Assembly: GCA_934487205.1 (NCBI GenBank)
Contig: CAKSRS010000007.1
Coordinates: 1-55,200, forward strand
Length of the DNA stretch: 55,200 bases
Reading direction: 5' to 3'
DNA from: an uncultured Clostridia bacterium
GTDB taxonomy: Bacteria; Bacillota; Clostridia; UBA1381
Part shown: piece by piece, positions 35,053 through 43,866 of the stretch
Numbering within the stretch: position 1 is the stretch's first letter
Layout of the letters: every line of letters starts with the position of its first letter
Made by a program: the position numbers and the translations under genes
Notes under the pieces: generated by a model
The model's database searches: none
What the model saw: the letters and a program-made list of their open reading frames with translations, nothing else
What the model was told of the DNA's origin: nothing

Positions 35053-36747
35053 ATGGCAATTTACCATTTGGAAGCAAAGGTCATAAGTCGAGGTGTCGGC
35101 AGAAGTGCCGTTGCCGCTGCCGCATATATGAGCTGTTCCCGTATATATAACGATTATGACGGAGTTCAGCACGATTATATAAGAAAGCATGGGCTTGTCT
35201 ATGAACAAGTGCTGTTGCCTCCGCAAGCTCCGCCGGAGTGGCAAGACCGAAGTGTGTTATGGAACGCTGTCGAGGAAGCAGAAAAAACAAAGGACAGCAG
35301 ACTTGCACGGGAATTTGTTGTTTCTCTGCCTGTTGAATTGAGCAAAGAGCAAAATATATCTTTAATATCCGAATATGTAAAGGACAATTTTGCAGCAGAC
35401 GGAATGTGCGCCGATTTCTGTATTCACGATACAGACGGACACAACCCACACGCACATATTATGCTGACCGTCCGACCACTTGACAAAAACGGCAAGTGGC
35501 AGAGCAAAACCGAAAAAGAATATTTGTGCGTTAAAAACGGCGAGGAACGGGGTTTTACATCAGCCGAGTTTAAGACCGCACAGGCTGACGGCTGGGAAAA
35601 GCAATGTCAGTATTTTGTCGGGAAAAAGAAAGTATATATGCCGCCGTCACAGGCAGAGGGCTTGGAGCGTGTTTCAAAATACCCGAAAAGCACACGCTAT
35701 GGCAGACAAAATCCCATAACGGAGCGTTGGAACAGCGAGGAGCAGTTACAGATACGGCGTAAAAGTTGGGCGGATATTTCAAATAAATATCTTGAACTTG
35801 CAAAATCCGAAAGCCGTATCGACCACCGAAGTCATAAAGCAAGGGGCATTGATGAACAGCCTACGATTTATGAGGGGATTTCCGCAAGGATAATTGAGAT
35901 AAAAGGCGGTGTTTCCGAGCGGTGTGAATTAAATCGGCAAATCAAAGAGGACAACCGTATTTTGCGTGAAATCAAAAAACGGATAAAGAAACTGACGGAG
36001 GCTATTAAACGCACCCTGCCCGCCGTTGCGGAAACGCTTGAAAAATTACGCAGTACAATGATTCATTGCCGGTATGTCATAAATTTTGCGGATAAGTGGA
36101 AAACCTCAAAAACAGCGGAATCCGCAAGACTGAAAATTTATTGTGATGATTATTCTGAAATCATCGCTGAATTAAAATCAAAAATCAGCGAGCGCAGGCA
36201 GAAACAGGACGAAAAGGCAAAAACGCCGCCGATTAAGATTTTCAGGCATAAAGAATTAACGCAAGCTATCAATGAACTGTCGGAGCAAATCGAGGAATTG
36301 CGTACAAAGAAAAACACAATTTTAGCAAACCTCGATACAAACGATATTCAGACGGTCAAGGCTAAACTAAACGATATTCAAAAAGCCGTTCCCGTTATGG
36401 AAAGACACTCAAATGAAAGCAAAACAAAACTCGGTAACGCTCAAAAGGAATATGCTGAGTTAAATGAACAGGCACAGGAATTTGATATGGAAGAATTACA
36501 AAATTTGCGTTATGACATCAGAACTGGTATTGAAAGCGAAACAATATCCGAGCTGCAAAAAATTTATGGCAATTCATTTTCAAGAAAAATCTTTAATACC
36601 GCAAAATCCGAAACAGATAAAAGCATCGGCGAAGCTGACAGATATTCCGTACGCAAATGGCTTGAAAATTACAGAAACAAGAAAAGTGGCATAAAACCGA
36701 AAATATCCGCCGTAAACAAGAAAAAGAAAACGAACTGTAAAGGCTAA
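35053..36747 (+). CDS. MobA/MobL family relaxase
   Basis: 564 residues, start preceded by GGAAAGGA. The N-terminal relaxase domain begins with Ala-Ile-Tyr-His-Leu and Val-Gly-Arg-Ser-Ala-Val-Ala-Ala-Ala-Ala-Tyr, a MobA/MobL hallmark, and has the HUH metal motif His130-Asn-Pro-His133-Ala-His135. The ~300 C-terminal residues are Lys/Glu-rich and coiled-coil forming. No type IV coupling or mating-pair genes are in the window, so the element is mobilizable and depends on a helper. It would nick oriT and lead single-strand transfer after recombinase-mediated excision. Confidence 0.9.
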   Translation: MAIYHLEAKVISRGVGRSAVAAAAYMSCSRIYNDYDGVQHDYIRKHGLVYEQVLLPPQAPPEWQDRSVLWNAVEEAEKTKDSRLAREFVVSLPVELSKEQNISLISEYVKDNFAADGMCADFCIHDTDGHNPHAHIMLTVRPLDKNGKWQSKTEKEYLCVKNGEERGFTSAEFKTAQADGWEKQCQYFVGKKKVYMPPSQAEGLERVSKYPKSTRYGRQNPITERWNSEEQLQIRRKSWADISNKYLELAKSESRIDHRSHKARGIDEQPTIYEGISARIIEIKGGVSERCELNRQIKEDNRILREIKKRIKKLTEAIKRTLPAVAETLEKLRSTMIHCRYVINFADKWKTSKTAESARLKIYCDDYSEIIAELKSKISERRQKQDEKAKTPPIKIFRHKELTQAINELSEQIEELRTKKNTILANLDTNDIQTVKAKLNDIQKAVPVMERHSNESKTKLGNAQKEYAELNEQAQEFDMEELQNLRYDIRTGIESETISELQKIYGNSFSRKIFNTAKSETDKSIGEADRYSVRKWLENYRNKKSGIKPKISAVNKKKKTNCKG

Positions 36748-36760
36748 AAGACAGAATATA

Positions 36761-36874
36761 ATTGAGCAAATAGGCAAGTGAAAACACCGTAAAATCAACA
36801 CTTTCTAAGACGGTTTTGAGTAAGGTAATACCCTAACCCAAAACCGCCCCTAAAATGACTTCTATTTGCTCAAT
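36761..36874. repeat. nested inverted repeats after mobA (probable right part of the element)
   Basis: An outer 13-bp perfect pair ATTGAGCAAATAG (36761-36773) / CTATTTGCTCAAT (36862-36874) encloses an 8-bp pair CGGTTTTG (36812-36819) / CAAAACCG (36840-36847), with AAGGTAATACCCTAA in the centre. The right arm is followed by TTTTTG. The centre resembles that of the repeat upstream of mobA. It could end mobA transcription, or mark the right terminus of the element. Confidence 0.65.
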
Positions 36875-36907
36875 TTTTGTTTGGAAATATAAAGTTTAAT
36901 AAATGGC

Positions 36908-36936
36908 TTGACATTATATAGTTATTATGTTATTAT
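36908..36936 (+). promoter_or_regulatory. promoter of the IclR-GRE operon
   Basis: TTGACA (36908-36913) and TATTAT (36931-36936) are 17 bp apart. The start codon at 36967 follows an AAGAGGTG ribosome binding site. This is the only promoter I see for the nine-gene operon. Confidence 0.75.
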
Positions 36937-36966
36937 AAATATATAACAGCAATAAGAGGTGTTAGT

Positions 36967-37668
36967 ATGTCAAAAGCTCCAGCGGTGGATTACGCTTTAA
37001 GAATTATTGAGTTTTTTTCGAAAACTCAAAAAGAAATAGGTCTTGCGGATATATGCAATTTCCTTGAAATCAATAAAAATGCAGCTTCAAGAGTATTGGA
37101 GTCATTACTTGAATATAATTGGATTTATTTGAGTGATAACGTTCAGAAAAAGTATCGCTTTACACTGAAACCGTTTTCGATAGTGTCAAAATGCACTCCA
37201 GCATATGCTCTTGCGGAAATAGCCGAAAATGAGTTACACAGCTTGAACGAACAATTAGGTGATGCTGTGTATCTCGGTATAAAAAATAAGGAGAATGTGT
37301 TGTATTTGCTTCATTTTGATTCAACAAAAGAGGTACGCATTAACGGTCGTGTTGGCGGTGAATATCCGCTTAAAACCTCTGCACCAGGAAAAATATTGCT
37401 TGCTCACGGAGAATATTCGGATGAATTTAATGACGAGGCAGATCGTATAAAAAAACAGGGATATTCAACAGATAATGAAGAATTTGCAAAGGGAATTATA
37501 TGTATTGCGTGTCCGATATATGATGATAATGGCAGGGTTATCGCTTCGGCAGGTATATCATCGCTTACAATTTATGATAATATGAATACCCTTGTTAACG
37601 ATAAATTGCCACTGCTTAAGAATGCTGCACGAAATATTTCATTAAATTTAGGTTACAAGGAGGATTAA
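36967..37668 (+). CDS. IclR-family transcriptional regulator
   Basis: 233 residues. The N-terminal winged helix (~8-70) includes Leu-Ala-Asp-Ile-Cys and Asn-Ala-Ala-Ser-Arg-Val-Leu. The C-terminal effector domain (~80-230) has the Arg-Val-Gly-Gly, Leu-Lys-Thr-Ser-Ala-Pro-Gly-Lys-Ile-Leu-Leu-Ala and Cys-Pro-Ile-Tyr-Asp segments of the IclR family. It is the first gene of the operon and ends 2 bp before GRE 1, so it controls its own operon. IclR proteins often sense sugar acids or aromatic acids, in line with a sugar catabolic operon here. The ligand is unknown. Confidence 0.9.
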   Translation: MSKAPAVDYALRIIEFFSKTQKEIGLADICNFLEINKNAASRVLESLLEYNWIYLSDNVQKKYRFTLKPFSIVSKCTPAYALAEIAENELHSLNEQLGDAVYLGIKNKENVLYLLHFDSTKEVRINGRVGGEYPLKTSAPGKILLAHGEYSDEFNDEADRIKKQGYSTDNEEFAKGIICIACPIYDDNGRVIASAGISSLTIYDNMNTLVNDKLPLLKNAARNISLNLGYKED

Positions 37669-37670
37669 TC

Positions 37671-39728
37671 ATGCTGTGTGATTCAAATATAGAAAGATAC
37701 ATTCGTAAGAATAATTATGAGTCCTTTAATAGATTAACGCCTACAAAAAGATTTACGGAAAAGTTTAGGATGGAAACAGGAGTACTGAATCTTGACATCA
37801 AAGAAACTGATGAGATTGTCGGATGGTTTTATTTTGATAAAAAATGTAATGATGAGGTTACTTTTACGGATGAGGTGCAAACGCCGGAGGTAACGGATAT
37901 TATAGGAGCACCGGAAAACTTCAGCAGCCGGACAAATGTGGACAGAGGTCATACTTTAATCGATTATGAAAACATATTAAAAAACGGACTTGTTTTTTAT
38001 CAGAAACAGATTGATAATGAACTGCAAAAGTATCCGCAGAATGAATATCTATTGTCGATGAAGGAAACACTGTTGGGTGTAGTGAATTTTATAAAACGAA
38101 TAGTCGATGTGATAGATGAAAAGGTTTCAAGCAGCAGCGGAGCGGAAAAAATACGGCTCATAGCACTTAAAAACATGATAGAGAAGGTTCCGTATTATCC
38201 CGCAGAAAATTTTTGCGAGGCCGTTCAATCAGTGTGGATAATACATTTCCTGACGCCACTTGCCGAAAATGCATGGTATAGTATTTCGCTGGGAAAGTTT
38301 GACGAATATATGTATCCGTTTTATGAAAAATCAGTAAAAGACGGAGTGGCAAAGGAAACTGTAAAGAATATATTACATAATTTGTACGAGCTTTTAAACA
38401 GCTATGCGGACGGCGCTTGCCTTTTAAATATTGGACCGACATATAATGAACTTTCGGAACTGATAATAGAGTGTCAAAAGGATTCTGCAATGCCTGCTCC
38501 AATTTTGGGAGCAAGAGTTGATAAAAACACACCCGAAAAGATATGGAATTCACTTATTGATGAAAAGCTGTTTTCTATGGGGCAGCCGACATTTTACGGA
38601 GAAAAATCCTGCATAACCGCACTCATGGAAAAAGGGCTGACGTTGGAGGAAGCAGAACATTTTTCAAACAATTCATGCATGGGAATAAGTATACCGGGAA
38701 ATGAATTTAACAGTATGTGGGGATGTGTATTTTCAGTTTCGTCTGCGCTGGAAACAGCAATGAATTGCGGTAAGATACTAAATTCGGAGGAGATACTTGT
38801 TCCTGACATAACGGTGCCTCATAATATTGATGAGTTATTTAAGAATTTTGAGAAGTGTGCAAAGTATTTGCTTGGAATATGTGTAAGGTCTTATGAAAAG
38901 CGTGCGGAAATAAGCGAAAAAACATTACCCGATCCGTTTGTTTCTTTGCTGACACCGGGGTGCGTAGAAAAACATTGCGACAGAATATCAGGTTCAAAAT
39001 ATCATAATGTTACATTCGAATGTATGGGCATGGTAAATGCTTCTGACGGGATATATGCAGTAAACCAATTGGTGTTCAAAGATAAAAAATACACAGTCGA
39101 TGAAATAAATGCAGCGGTGAAAAATAATTTTAGTGGTTTTAAAAAAATCAGGAACGACATTATGTGCTGCACAAAATTCGGTGAAAATTCCGAGGCAGAT
39201 GAATACGCGGTGAAAGTGGCGCAAATTCTTCAAAAATTGATACGTGAATTTGATCATGATAATCTGTATTATTCGCCGTCACTTCATACGCTTGATTCAA
39301 ATGTGGGATACGGTGCATCGTATGGTGCGGGGTATGACGGACGATATGTAGGCGAACCTTTTGCCAAAAATGCCGGAGCATCCAATGTAGTTAGAACGCC
39401 CGATCCGACTTCAATGATATTATCATCATCAAAACTGCCTCAGTACAAATTCTTTGGCGGGCAACCGATAGATGTGAATTTCGGGATAGATATGGTGCGA
39501 AATCACAAAAAGGAAATCAGAGCGCTTATAGATATTTATCTTGAGCGCGGAGGATTACAGTTTCAGGTCAATTCCATTTCTTCAAAACTTTTGCGTGAAG
39601 CAATGGAAAATCCTGAAAAATATCCGAATTTAGTAGTAAGAATAGGCGGATACAGTATTTACTTTAAAAATATATCAAAAGAATCTCAAAAAGAATTTGT
39701 GGAAAGATTTGAAAAGGAGGGGCTTTGA
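37671..39728 (+). CDS. glycyl radical enzyme 1 (PFL/dehydratase superfamily, unusual active site)
   Basis: 685 residues, shorter than typical GREs (about 760-860). Near the C-terminus Arg657-Ile-Gly-Gly660-Tyr-Ser is the glycyl radical loop, with Gly660 the radical site. The Cys loop aligns at Cys336-Met-Gly (context Asn-Ser-Cys, followed by Ile-Pro-Gly). Diol dehydratases have Cys-x-Glu here, so the general-base Glu is replaced by Gly338. A Gly-Glu-Pro-Phe motif near 561 matches the conserved GRE segment. An AAGGAGG site precedes the ATG, 2 bp after the IclR stop. Superfamily assignment is firm; the reaction is unknown. It needs the activase encoded at the end of the operon. Confidence 0.85.
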   Translation: MLCDSNIERYIRKNNYESFNRLTPTKRFTEKFRMETGVLNLDIKETDEIVGWFYFDKKCNDEVTFTDEVQTPEVTDIIGAPENFSSRTNVDRGHTLIDYENILKNGLVFYQKQIDNELQKYPQNEYLLSMKETLLGVVNFIKRIVDVIDEKVSSSSGAEKIRLIALKNMIEKVPYYPAENFCEAVQSVWIIHFLTPLAENAWYSISLGKFDEYMYPFYEKSVKDGVAKETVKNILHNLYELLNSYADGACLLNIGPTYNELSELIIECQKDSAMPAPILGARVDKNTPEKIWNSLIDEKLFSMGQPTFYGEKSCITALMEKGLTLEEAEHFSNNSCMGISIPGNEFNSMWGCVFSVSSALETAMNCGKILNSEEILVPDITVPHNIDELFKNFEKCAKYLLGICVRSYEKRAEISEKTLPDPFVSLLTPGCVEKHCDRISGSKYHNVTFECMGMVNASDGIYAVNQLVFKDKKYTVDEINAAVKNNFSGFKKIRNDIMCCTKFGENSEADEYAVKVAQILQKLIREFDHDNLYYSPSLHTLDSNVGYGASYGAGYDGRYVGEPFAKNAGASNVVRTPDPTSMILSSSKLPQYKFFGGQPIDVNFGIDMVRNHKKEIRALIDIYLERGGLQFQVNSISSKLLREAMENPEKYPNLVVRIGGYSIYFKNISKESQKEFVERFEKEGL

Positions 39729-39731
39729 TTT

Positions 39732-40622
39732 ATGAACTTGACAAGAATTTTCCCGGGAGCGGATCCGTTTTTGATGAAACATAACGGAAAGTATTACATA
39801 TATTGTACGACTGAAAACAATGAAAAATTGCAGTCTCCAAGTGCGTTTAATACCGATAAAGACGGAATGGATGGCTTTTATGTCTACCAATCTGATGATT
39901 TGATTCATTGGGATATCAAAGGATTATGTCTGTCAAAAGAGAATGCAATCGGGGACAGATGGTTTTGGGCACCTGAAGTATCATACTATAAAGGCAAGTT
40001 TTATATGGTCTATACTGCACAAGAACATCTTGCCATTGCTGTGTCGGATAACCCGACAGGACCTTTCAAAAAGCATTCGGAGGGTTGGCTGCGGAACGAC
40101 CCGGCAATAGATGGACATCTTTTATTTGATGATAGTGGCATATATTTGTACTATGTGCGGCTCGACGGCGGAAATCGTATATTTGTTGCAAGGATGTCAA
40201 GTGACTTGAAACGAATCGACTACGAATATGAAGATGTTCTTATTCAAGCTGAAGAAGAATGGGAAACAGCTGATTGTTTGGTTGCAGAAGGACCGTTCGT
40301 TATCAAACATAATGGTCTGTATTATCTTTCCTATTCCTGCAACCATACTCGGTCAGAGGATTATGCGGTTGGTTATGCCGTTTCGGAGAATCCGACAGGA
40401 CCTTTTAAAAAGTATGAGTACAATCCTATACTGAAGAAAAAAGGCAATGTTATCGGTGTGGGACATAACAGTTATATGCCGACAGATGATGAAAATAGAT
40501 TTATATGCGCTTATCATTGTCACAGCGGCAATCCGGATAACTTTAAACCTCGCATGGTATGCTTGTGCGAAGCGGCATTTGAAAAGAATAACGATATAGA
40601 CAGACTAAGGATATATTATTAA
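39732..40622 (+). CDS. GH43-like five-bladed beta-propeller glycosidase
   Basis: 296 residues without signal peptide. The GH43 catalytic triad is visible: Asp11 (Gly-Ala-Asp-Pro, base), Asp127 (Ile-Asp-Gly-His, pKa modulator) and Glu186 (Glu-Gly-Pro-Phe, acid). GH43 enzymes are mostly arabinofuranosidases and xylosidases. A cytoplasmic single-domain form would release a pentose from imported oligosaccharides, which gives a hint of the operon substrate. An AGGAGGGG site overlaps the end of GRE 1. Confidence 0.85.
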   Translation: MNLTRIFPGADPFLMKHNGKYYIYCTTENNEKLQSPSAFNTDKDGMDGFYVYQSDDLIHWDIKGLCLSKENAIGDRWFWAPEVSYYKGKFYMVYTAQEHLAIAVSDNPTGPFKKHSEGWLRNDPAIDGHLLFDDSGIYLYYVRLDGGNRIFVARMSSDLKRIDYEYEDVLIQAEEEWETADCLVAEGPFVIKHNGLYYLSYSCNHTRSEDYAVGYAVSENPTGPFKKYEYNPILKKKGNVIGVGHNSYMPTDDENRFICAYHCHSGNPDNFKPRMVCLCEAAFEKNNDIDRLRIYY

Positions 40623-40644
40623 TATTCAATGGAGTAGTATAAAA

Positions 40645-41316
40645 ATGAAGAATTTTAACAAATTGTTTGATCATACAATTTTGAAACCGCCAACAACCGA
40701 GAAAGAACTGAAAAAGGTATGTAACGATGCAATAAAATACGGATTTTGTTCTGTTGCTGTCAATACCGGAATGGTAAAAAGCTGTGCCGAATTTTTGAAA
40801 GGCAGTGACGTTTGGGTGGACGCGGCAGTCGGTTTTCCGCTTGGAATAACAACGGTGGAAGTAAAAGCTTTTGAAACGGAACAGGCAATAAGAAACGGCG
40901 CCGGAGAAATCGATTATGTAATAAATATCGGCAAGATGAAGCAAGGTGACCTTGACTATATAAAAAAAGAAATGGAAACGCTGGTTTCACTTTGCCGCAA
41001 GTATGACGTTACATCAAAAGTGATTTTTGAAAACTGTTATCTGACGGATGATGAAAAAATTAAGCTTTGTAAAATTGCAAAGGAAGTTAAACCCGATTTC
41101 ATTAAAACATCAACAGGATTTGGCCCATCGTCTGCCACAGTAGATGATGTTAAGCTAATGAAAAATTATGTCGGATATGAAGTAAAGGTCAAAGCAGCGG
41201 GCGGAGTAAGAACTCTTGATGATTGCTTGGCTATGATAGAGGCGGGAGCCGAAAGAATCGGGTGCAGTAACAGCCTTGCAATAGCAGATGAATATAAAAA
41301 CAGAAGGAGTAATTGA
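40645..41316 (+). CDS. deoC: deoxyribose-phosphate aldolase
   Basis: 223 residues, normal length for DeoC. Catalytic residues are all present: Asp90 (Glu-Ile-Asp-Tyr), Lys154 forming the Schiff base (Asp-Phe-Ile-Lys-Thr-Ser-Thr-Gly-Phe) and Lys183 (Val-Lys-Ala-Ala-Gly-Gly-Val). It splits 2-deoxyribose 5-phosphate into acetaldehyde and glyceraldehyde 3-phosphate. No nucleoside phosphorylase, phosphopentomutase or deaminase gene is nearby, so deoxynucleoside salvage is not the evident source of its substrate. Its place between GH43, a sugar kinase and two radical enzymes implies that the operon makes a 2-deoxy sugar phosphate. Confidence 0.93.
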   Translation: MKNFNKLFDHTILKPPTTEKELKKVCNDAIKYGFCSVAVNTGMVKSCAEFLKGSDVWVDAAVGFPLGITTVEVKAFETEQAIRNGAGEIDYVINIGKMKQGDLDYIKKEMETLVSLCRKYDVTSKVIFENCYLTDDEKIKLCKIAKEVKPDFIKTSTGFGPSSATVDDVKLMKNYVGYEVKVKAAGGVRTLDDCLAMIEAGAERIGCSNSLAIADEYKNRRSN

Positions 41317-41318
41317 AT

Positions 41319-42347
41319 ATGAAAAGTTATGTGGTTTACGAAGATCAGACTTGCAAAATTGTTGATGGTATGCCGATGCCGAAATACGGTGATTATGACG
41401 CACTTGTCAAAATAGAAAGCTGTGGAGTGTGTAACGGCACAGATATGAAAATTATACACGGTAAATTTAAGGGAATTGACAAATATCCTGTTGTTCTCGG
41501 ACACGAGGGTGTCGGCAGGATTATGGAAAAGGGAAGTAAAGTAACAAGCTTTGAAATCGGTGATTTGGTACTTATGCCTTATTGGTCGGATGTTCCCGAA
41601 GGCTATTCAAGCGGTTGGGGCACATATTCGGAATACAATATCGTAACAGACGCATTGGCACAGGAAAAAGACGGGATTATACCGGAAGAATTTTCATACG
41701 GTCAAAGAAAATTGCCGGCGGATTTTGATCCTGTGTCATCAGCTATGATTATAACATTTCGTGAAGTTTTGAGTACTATGAAAGCTTTTGGCTTTTCCGA
41801 AAACAAAAGCCTTGTCGTACTGGGATTGGGACCGGTTGGATTGAGCTTTGTTCAATTTGCAAAACTTATGGGAATGGGACCGATAGTCGCAATTGATATT
41901 GACGACGCTAAATTGGAGCTTGCAAAAAAGCGTGGTGCAGATTTCGTAATTAACAGTAAGAATAGTGATATAGTAAAATCAGTTCGTGAAGTTTGCCCCG
42001 ATGGTGTTGATTTTGCGTGTGATGCAGTAGGTATTACAAGCTTTATAAATACCGCTCTTGAAATTATCAAGCCTGACGCAAAGGTTTGTGTGTACGGAAT
42101 TTCCGAAAATATGACTGAAACCATTGACTGGAGCAAATGCCCGTATAATTGGGAACTTCACTTTCACCAATTCCCGTCTAAAAAGGCTGAGTCTGACGCA
42201 CATAATCAAATTGTAAGCTGGATTCAGGGAGGTATACTTGATCCAAGCGACTATGTTTCTCATGTATATGATTTTGAAGATATTGACAAAGCTTTTGAAA
42301 ATATCAAAAATCATGTGCCTATGATGAAAATGGTTATAAAATTCTAA
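41319..42347 (+). CDS. zinc-dependent medium-chain alcohol/polyol dehydrogenase
   Basis: I start at 41319, just after the DeoC stop and 10 bases after AAGGAG, giving 342 residues. The N-terminal GroES-like domain has Cys-Gly-Val-Cys-Asn-Gly-Thr-Asp and Gly-His-Glu-Gly-Val-Gly, the catalytic zinc ligands. The four-cysteine structural zinc loop is not evident. A Rossmann fold follows with Gly-Leu-Gly-Pro-Val-Gly (~170) and an Asp-Ile-Asp that prefers NAD. Close families include sorbitol, threonine and alcohol dehydrogenases. It may oxidise a sugar or polyol to feed the lactonase, or reduce acetaldehyde produced by DeoC. Confidence 0.87.
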   Translation: MKSYVVYEDQTCKIVDGMPMPKYGDYDALVKIESCGVCNGTDMKIIHGKFKGIDKYPVVLGHEGVGRIMEKGSKVTSFEIGDLVLMPYWSDVPEGYSSGWGTYSEYNIVTDALAQEKDGIIPEEFSYGQRKLPADFDPVSSAMIITFREVLSTMKAFGFSENKSLVVLGLGPVGLSFVQFAKLMGMGPIVAIDIDDAKLELAKKRGADFVINSKNSDIVKSVREVCPDGVDFACDAVGITSFINTALEIIKPDAKVCVYGISENMTETIDWSKCPYNWELHFHQFPSKKAESDAHNQIVSWIQGGILDPSDYVSHVYDFEDIDKAFENIKNHVPMMKMVIKF

Positions 42348-42357
42348 GGTGAACCGA

Positions 42358-43854
42358 ATGAAAAGGTATATATTAGCGCATGATTTGGGAACATCGGGAA
42401 ATAAGGCCACTTTATTTGACGAGGACGGAAATTTTATAAAAAGTGCGGTTTACTCATATAAAATGCATACAAGTGATAATAATGCCGTTGAACAGAATGC
42501 CGAAGATTGGTGGCAGGCTGTTTGTGAGACATCAAGACAACTTGCGGCAGAGGTCGGAAAAGAAAATATTGCGGCAATGTCGTTCAGCGGTCAGATGATG
42601 GGCTGTCTTTGCGTGGATAAAAGCGGCAGTCCGCTTTGCAATTCGCTTATCTGGGCGGATATGCGTTCGACAGAACAGGCAGATTACATAAAAGCACATA
42701 TGTCAGATGAACAGTTTTATAAGATAACGGGACATCGAATCAGTGCGTCGTACAGTCTTACAAAGCTTATGTGGATAAGAGATAATATGCCGGATATTTA
42801 TGAAAAAACATACAAGGTGCTTAATGCAAAAGATTATATCATTTTAAAACTTACCGGCAACTTTGTAACTGAACCGTCCGATGCTTCGTCTACTTGTATA
42901 TTTGACATAAGCACATTTGAGTGGTCGGATGAAATATTAAGCATAAGCTGTATTGACAAAAATAAGCTTCCGCAGATAATAGGCTCGGATACAGTTGCAG
43001 GCGTGATTACTTCAAAAGCCGCTGAAGAAACCGGACTTTCAACAAATACAAAGGTTATATGCGGAGGAGGAGACGGATGCTGTGCCGCTGTCGGAAGCGG
43101 TGTTGTAAAAGAAGGGGTTGCTAACTGTTGTTTGGGGACTTCTTCGTGGATTTCGCTTGTATCAAAAAGCCCGATATATTCTCCGAATATGGAAACTTTT
43201 AACTTTGCACATATTGTTCCGGGGTACATATTGCCATGTGGAACAATGCAAACCGGTGGCGGTGCACTTGGTTGGGCAGTTGAAACAATATATGGTAATG
43301 ATTGTGAGAAAAATCAGATATATCAGATAATGCAAAATGAAGTTAAAAATGCTGTTCCTGGTGCAAATAAACTTGTGTTTTTGCCATATCTGATAGGCGA
43401 AAGAAGCCCAAGGTGGAACAATAAGGCAAAAGGCACATTTTTGGGGCTGACAATCGGACATTCACGCGGTGATATTATGCGTTCTGTTATGGAAGGAGTC
43501 GGATATAATCTTGATGTTATTCTAAATTCTTTCAAAAGCTGCGGTGCTGATATTGAAGAGCTTATAATGATTGGCGGCGGAGCAAGAAATAAAATATGGC
43601 AGAAAATTCTTTGTGATATTTTCGGCATTCCGGTTAAAGTTCCCGATTATCTTGAAGAGGCAACATCTATGGGAGCAGCGGTTACTGCCGGAGTAGGTGC
43701 GGGGATTTTTGAGGATTTTAATGCAATAGAAAAATTTATAAAAATTAAAGAGGCAAACATACCTGATCGGGGAAATAAAAAGATTTATTCAGAGATGAAA
43801 AAAATATTTAACGATGCGTATTATGCGCTTGAACCGATATTTGAAAAATTATAA
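42358..43854 (+). CDS. FGGY-family carbohydrate kinase (xylulokinase-like)
   Basis: I start at 42358, 6 bases after AAGGTG, giving 498 residues. The N-terminal phosphate loop reads Asp-Leu-Gly-Thr-Ser-Gly-Asn-Lys, and Phe-Ser-Gly-Gln-Met-Met with Trp-Ala-Asp-Met-Arg matches the sugar-binding segment of xylulokinases. The C-terminal ATPase lobe has Gly-Gly-Gly-Ala-Arg-Asn. It would phosphorylate a pentulose, pentitol or deoxy sugar with ATP. In this operon it may form the 5-phosphate needed by DeoC. Specificity is not resolved by sequence. Confidence 0.88.
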   Translation: MKRYILAHDLGTSGNKATLFDEDGNFIKSAVYSYKMHTSDNNAVEQNAEDWWQAVCETSRQLAAEVGKENIAAMSFSGQMMGCLCVDKSGSPLCNSLIWADMRSTEQADYIKAHMSDEQFYKITGHRISASYSLTKLMWIRDNMPDIYEKTYKVLNAKDYIILKLTGNFVTEPSDASSTCIFDISTFEWSDEILSISCIDKNKLPQIIGSDTVAGVITSKAAEETGLSTNTKVICGGGDGCCAAVGSGVVKEGVANCCLGTSSWISLVSKSPIYSPNMETFNFAHIVPGYILPCGTMQTGGGALGWAVETIYGNDCEKNQIYQIMQNEVKNAVPGANKLVFLPYLIGERSPRWNNKAKGTFLGLTIGHSRGDIMRSVMEGVGYNLDVILNSFKSCGADIEELIMIGGGARNKIWQKILCDIFGIPVKVPDYLEEATSMGAAVTAGVGAGIFEDFNAIEKFIKIKEANIPDRGNKKIYSEMKKIFNDAYYALEPIFEKL

Positions 43855-43866
43855 AGGAGAATGATT

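Noticed and set aside
30217..36900. Short direct repeats as attachment sites at the ends of the mobile element
   Set aside because: I compared both flanks by eye and found only chance-level matches of a few bases; serine recombinases can use a 2-bp core, so absence is not evidence against the element.
40645..41316. DeoC as part of deoxynucleoside salvage
   Set aside because: No phosphorylase, phosphopentomutase or deaminase gene is adjacent and the operon is otherwise sugar-related. It remains possible in principle but is not supported by context.
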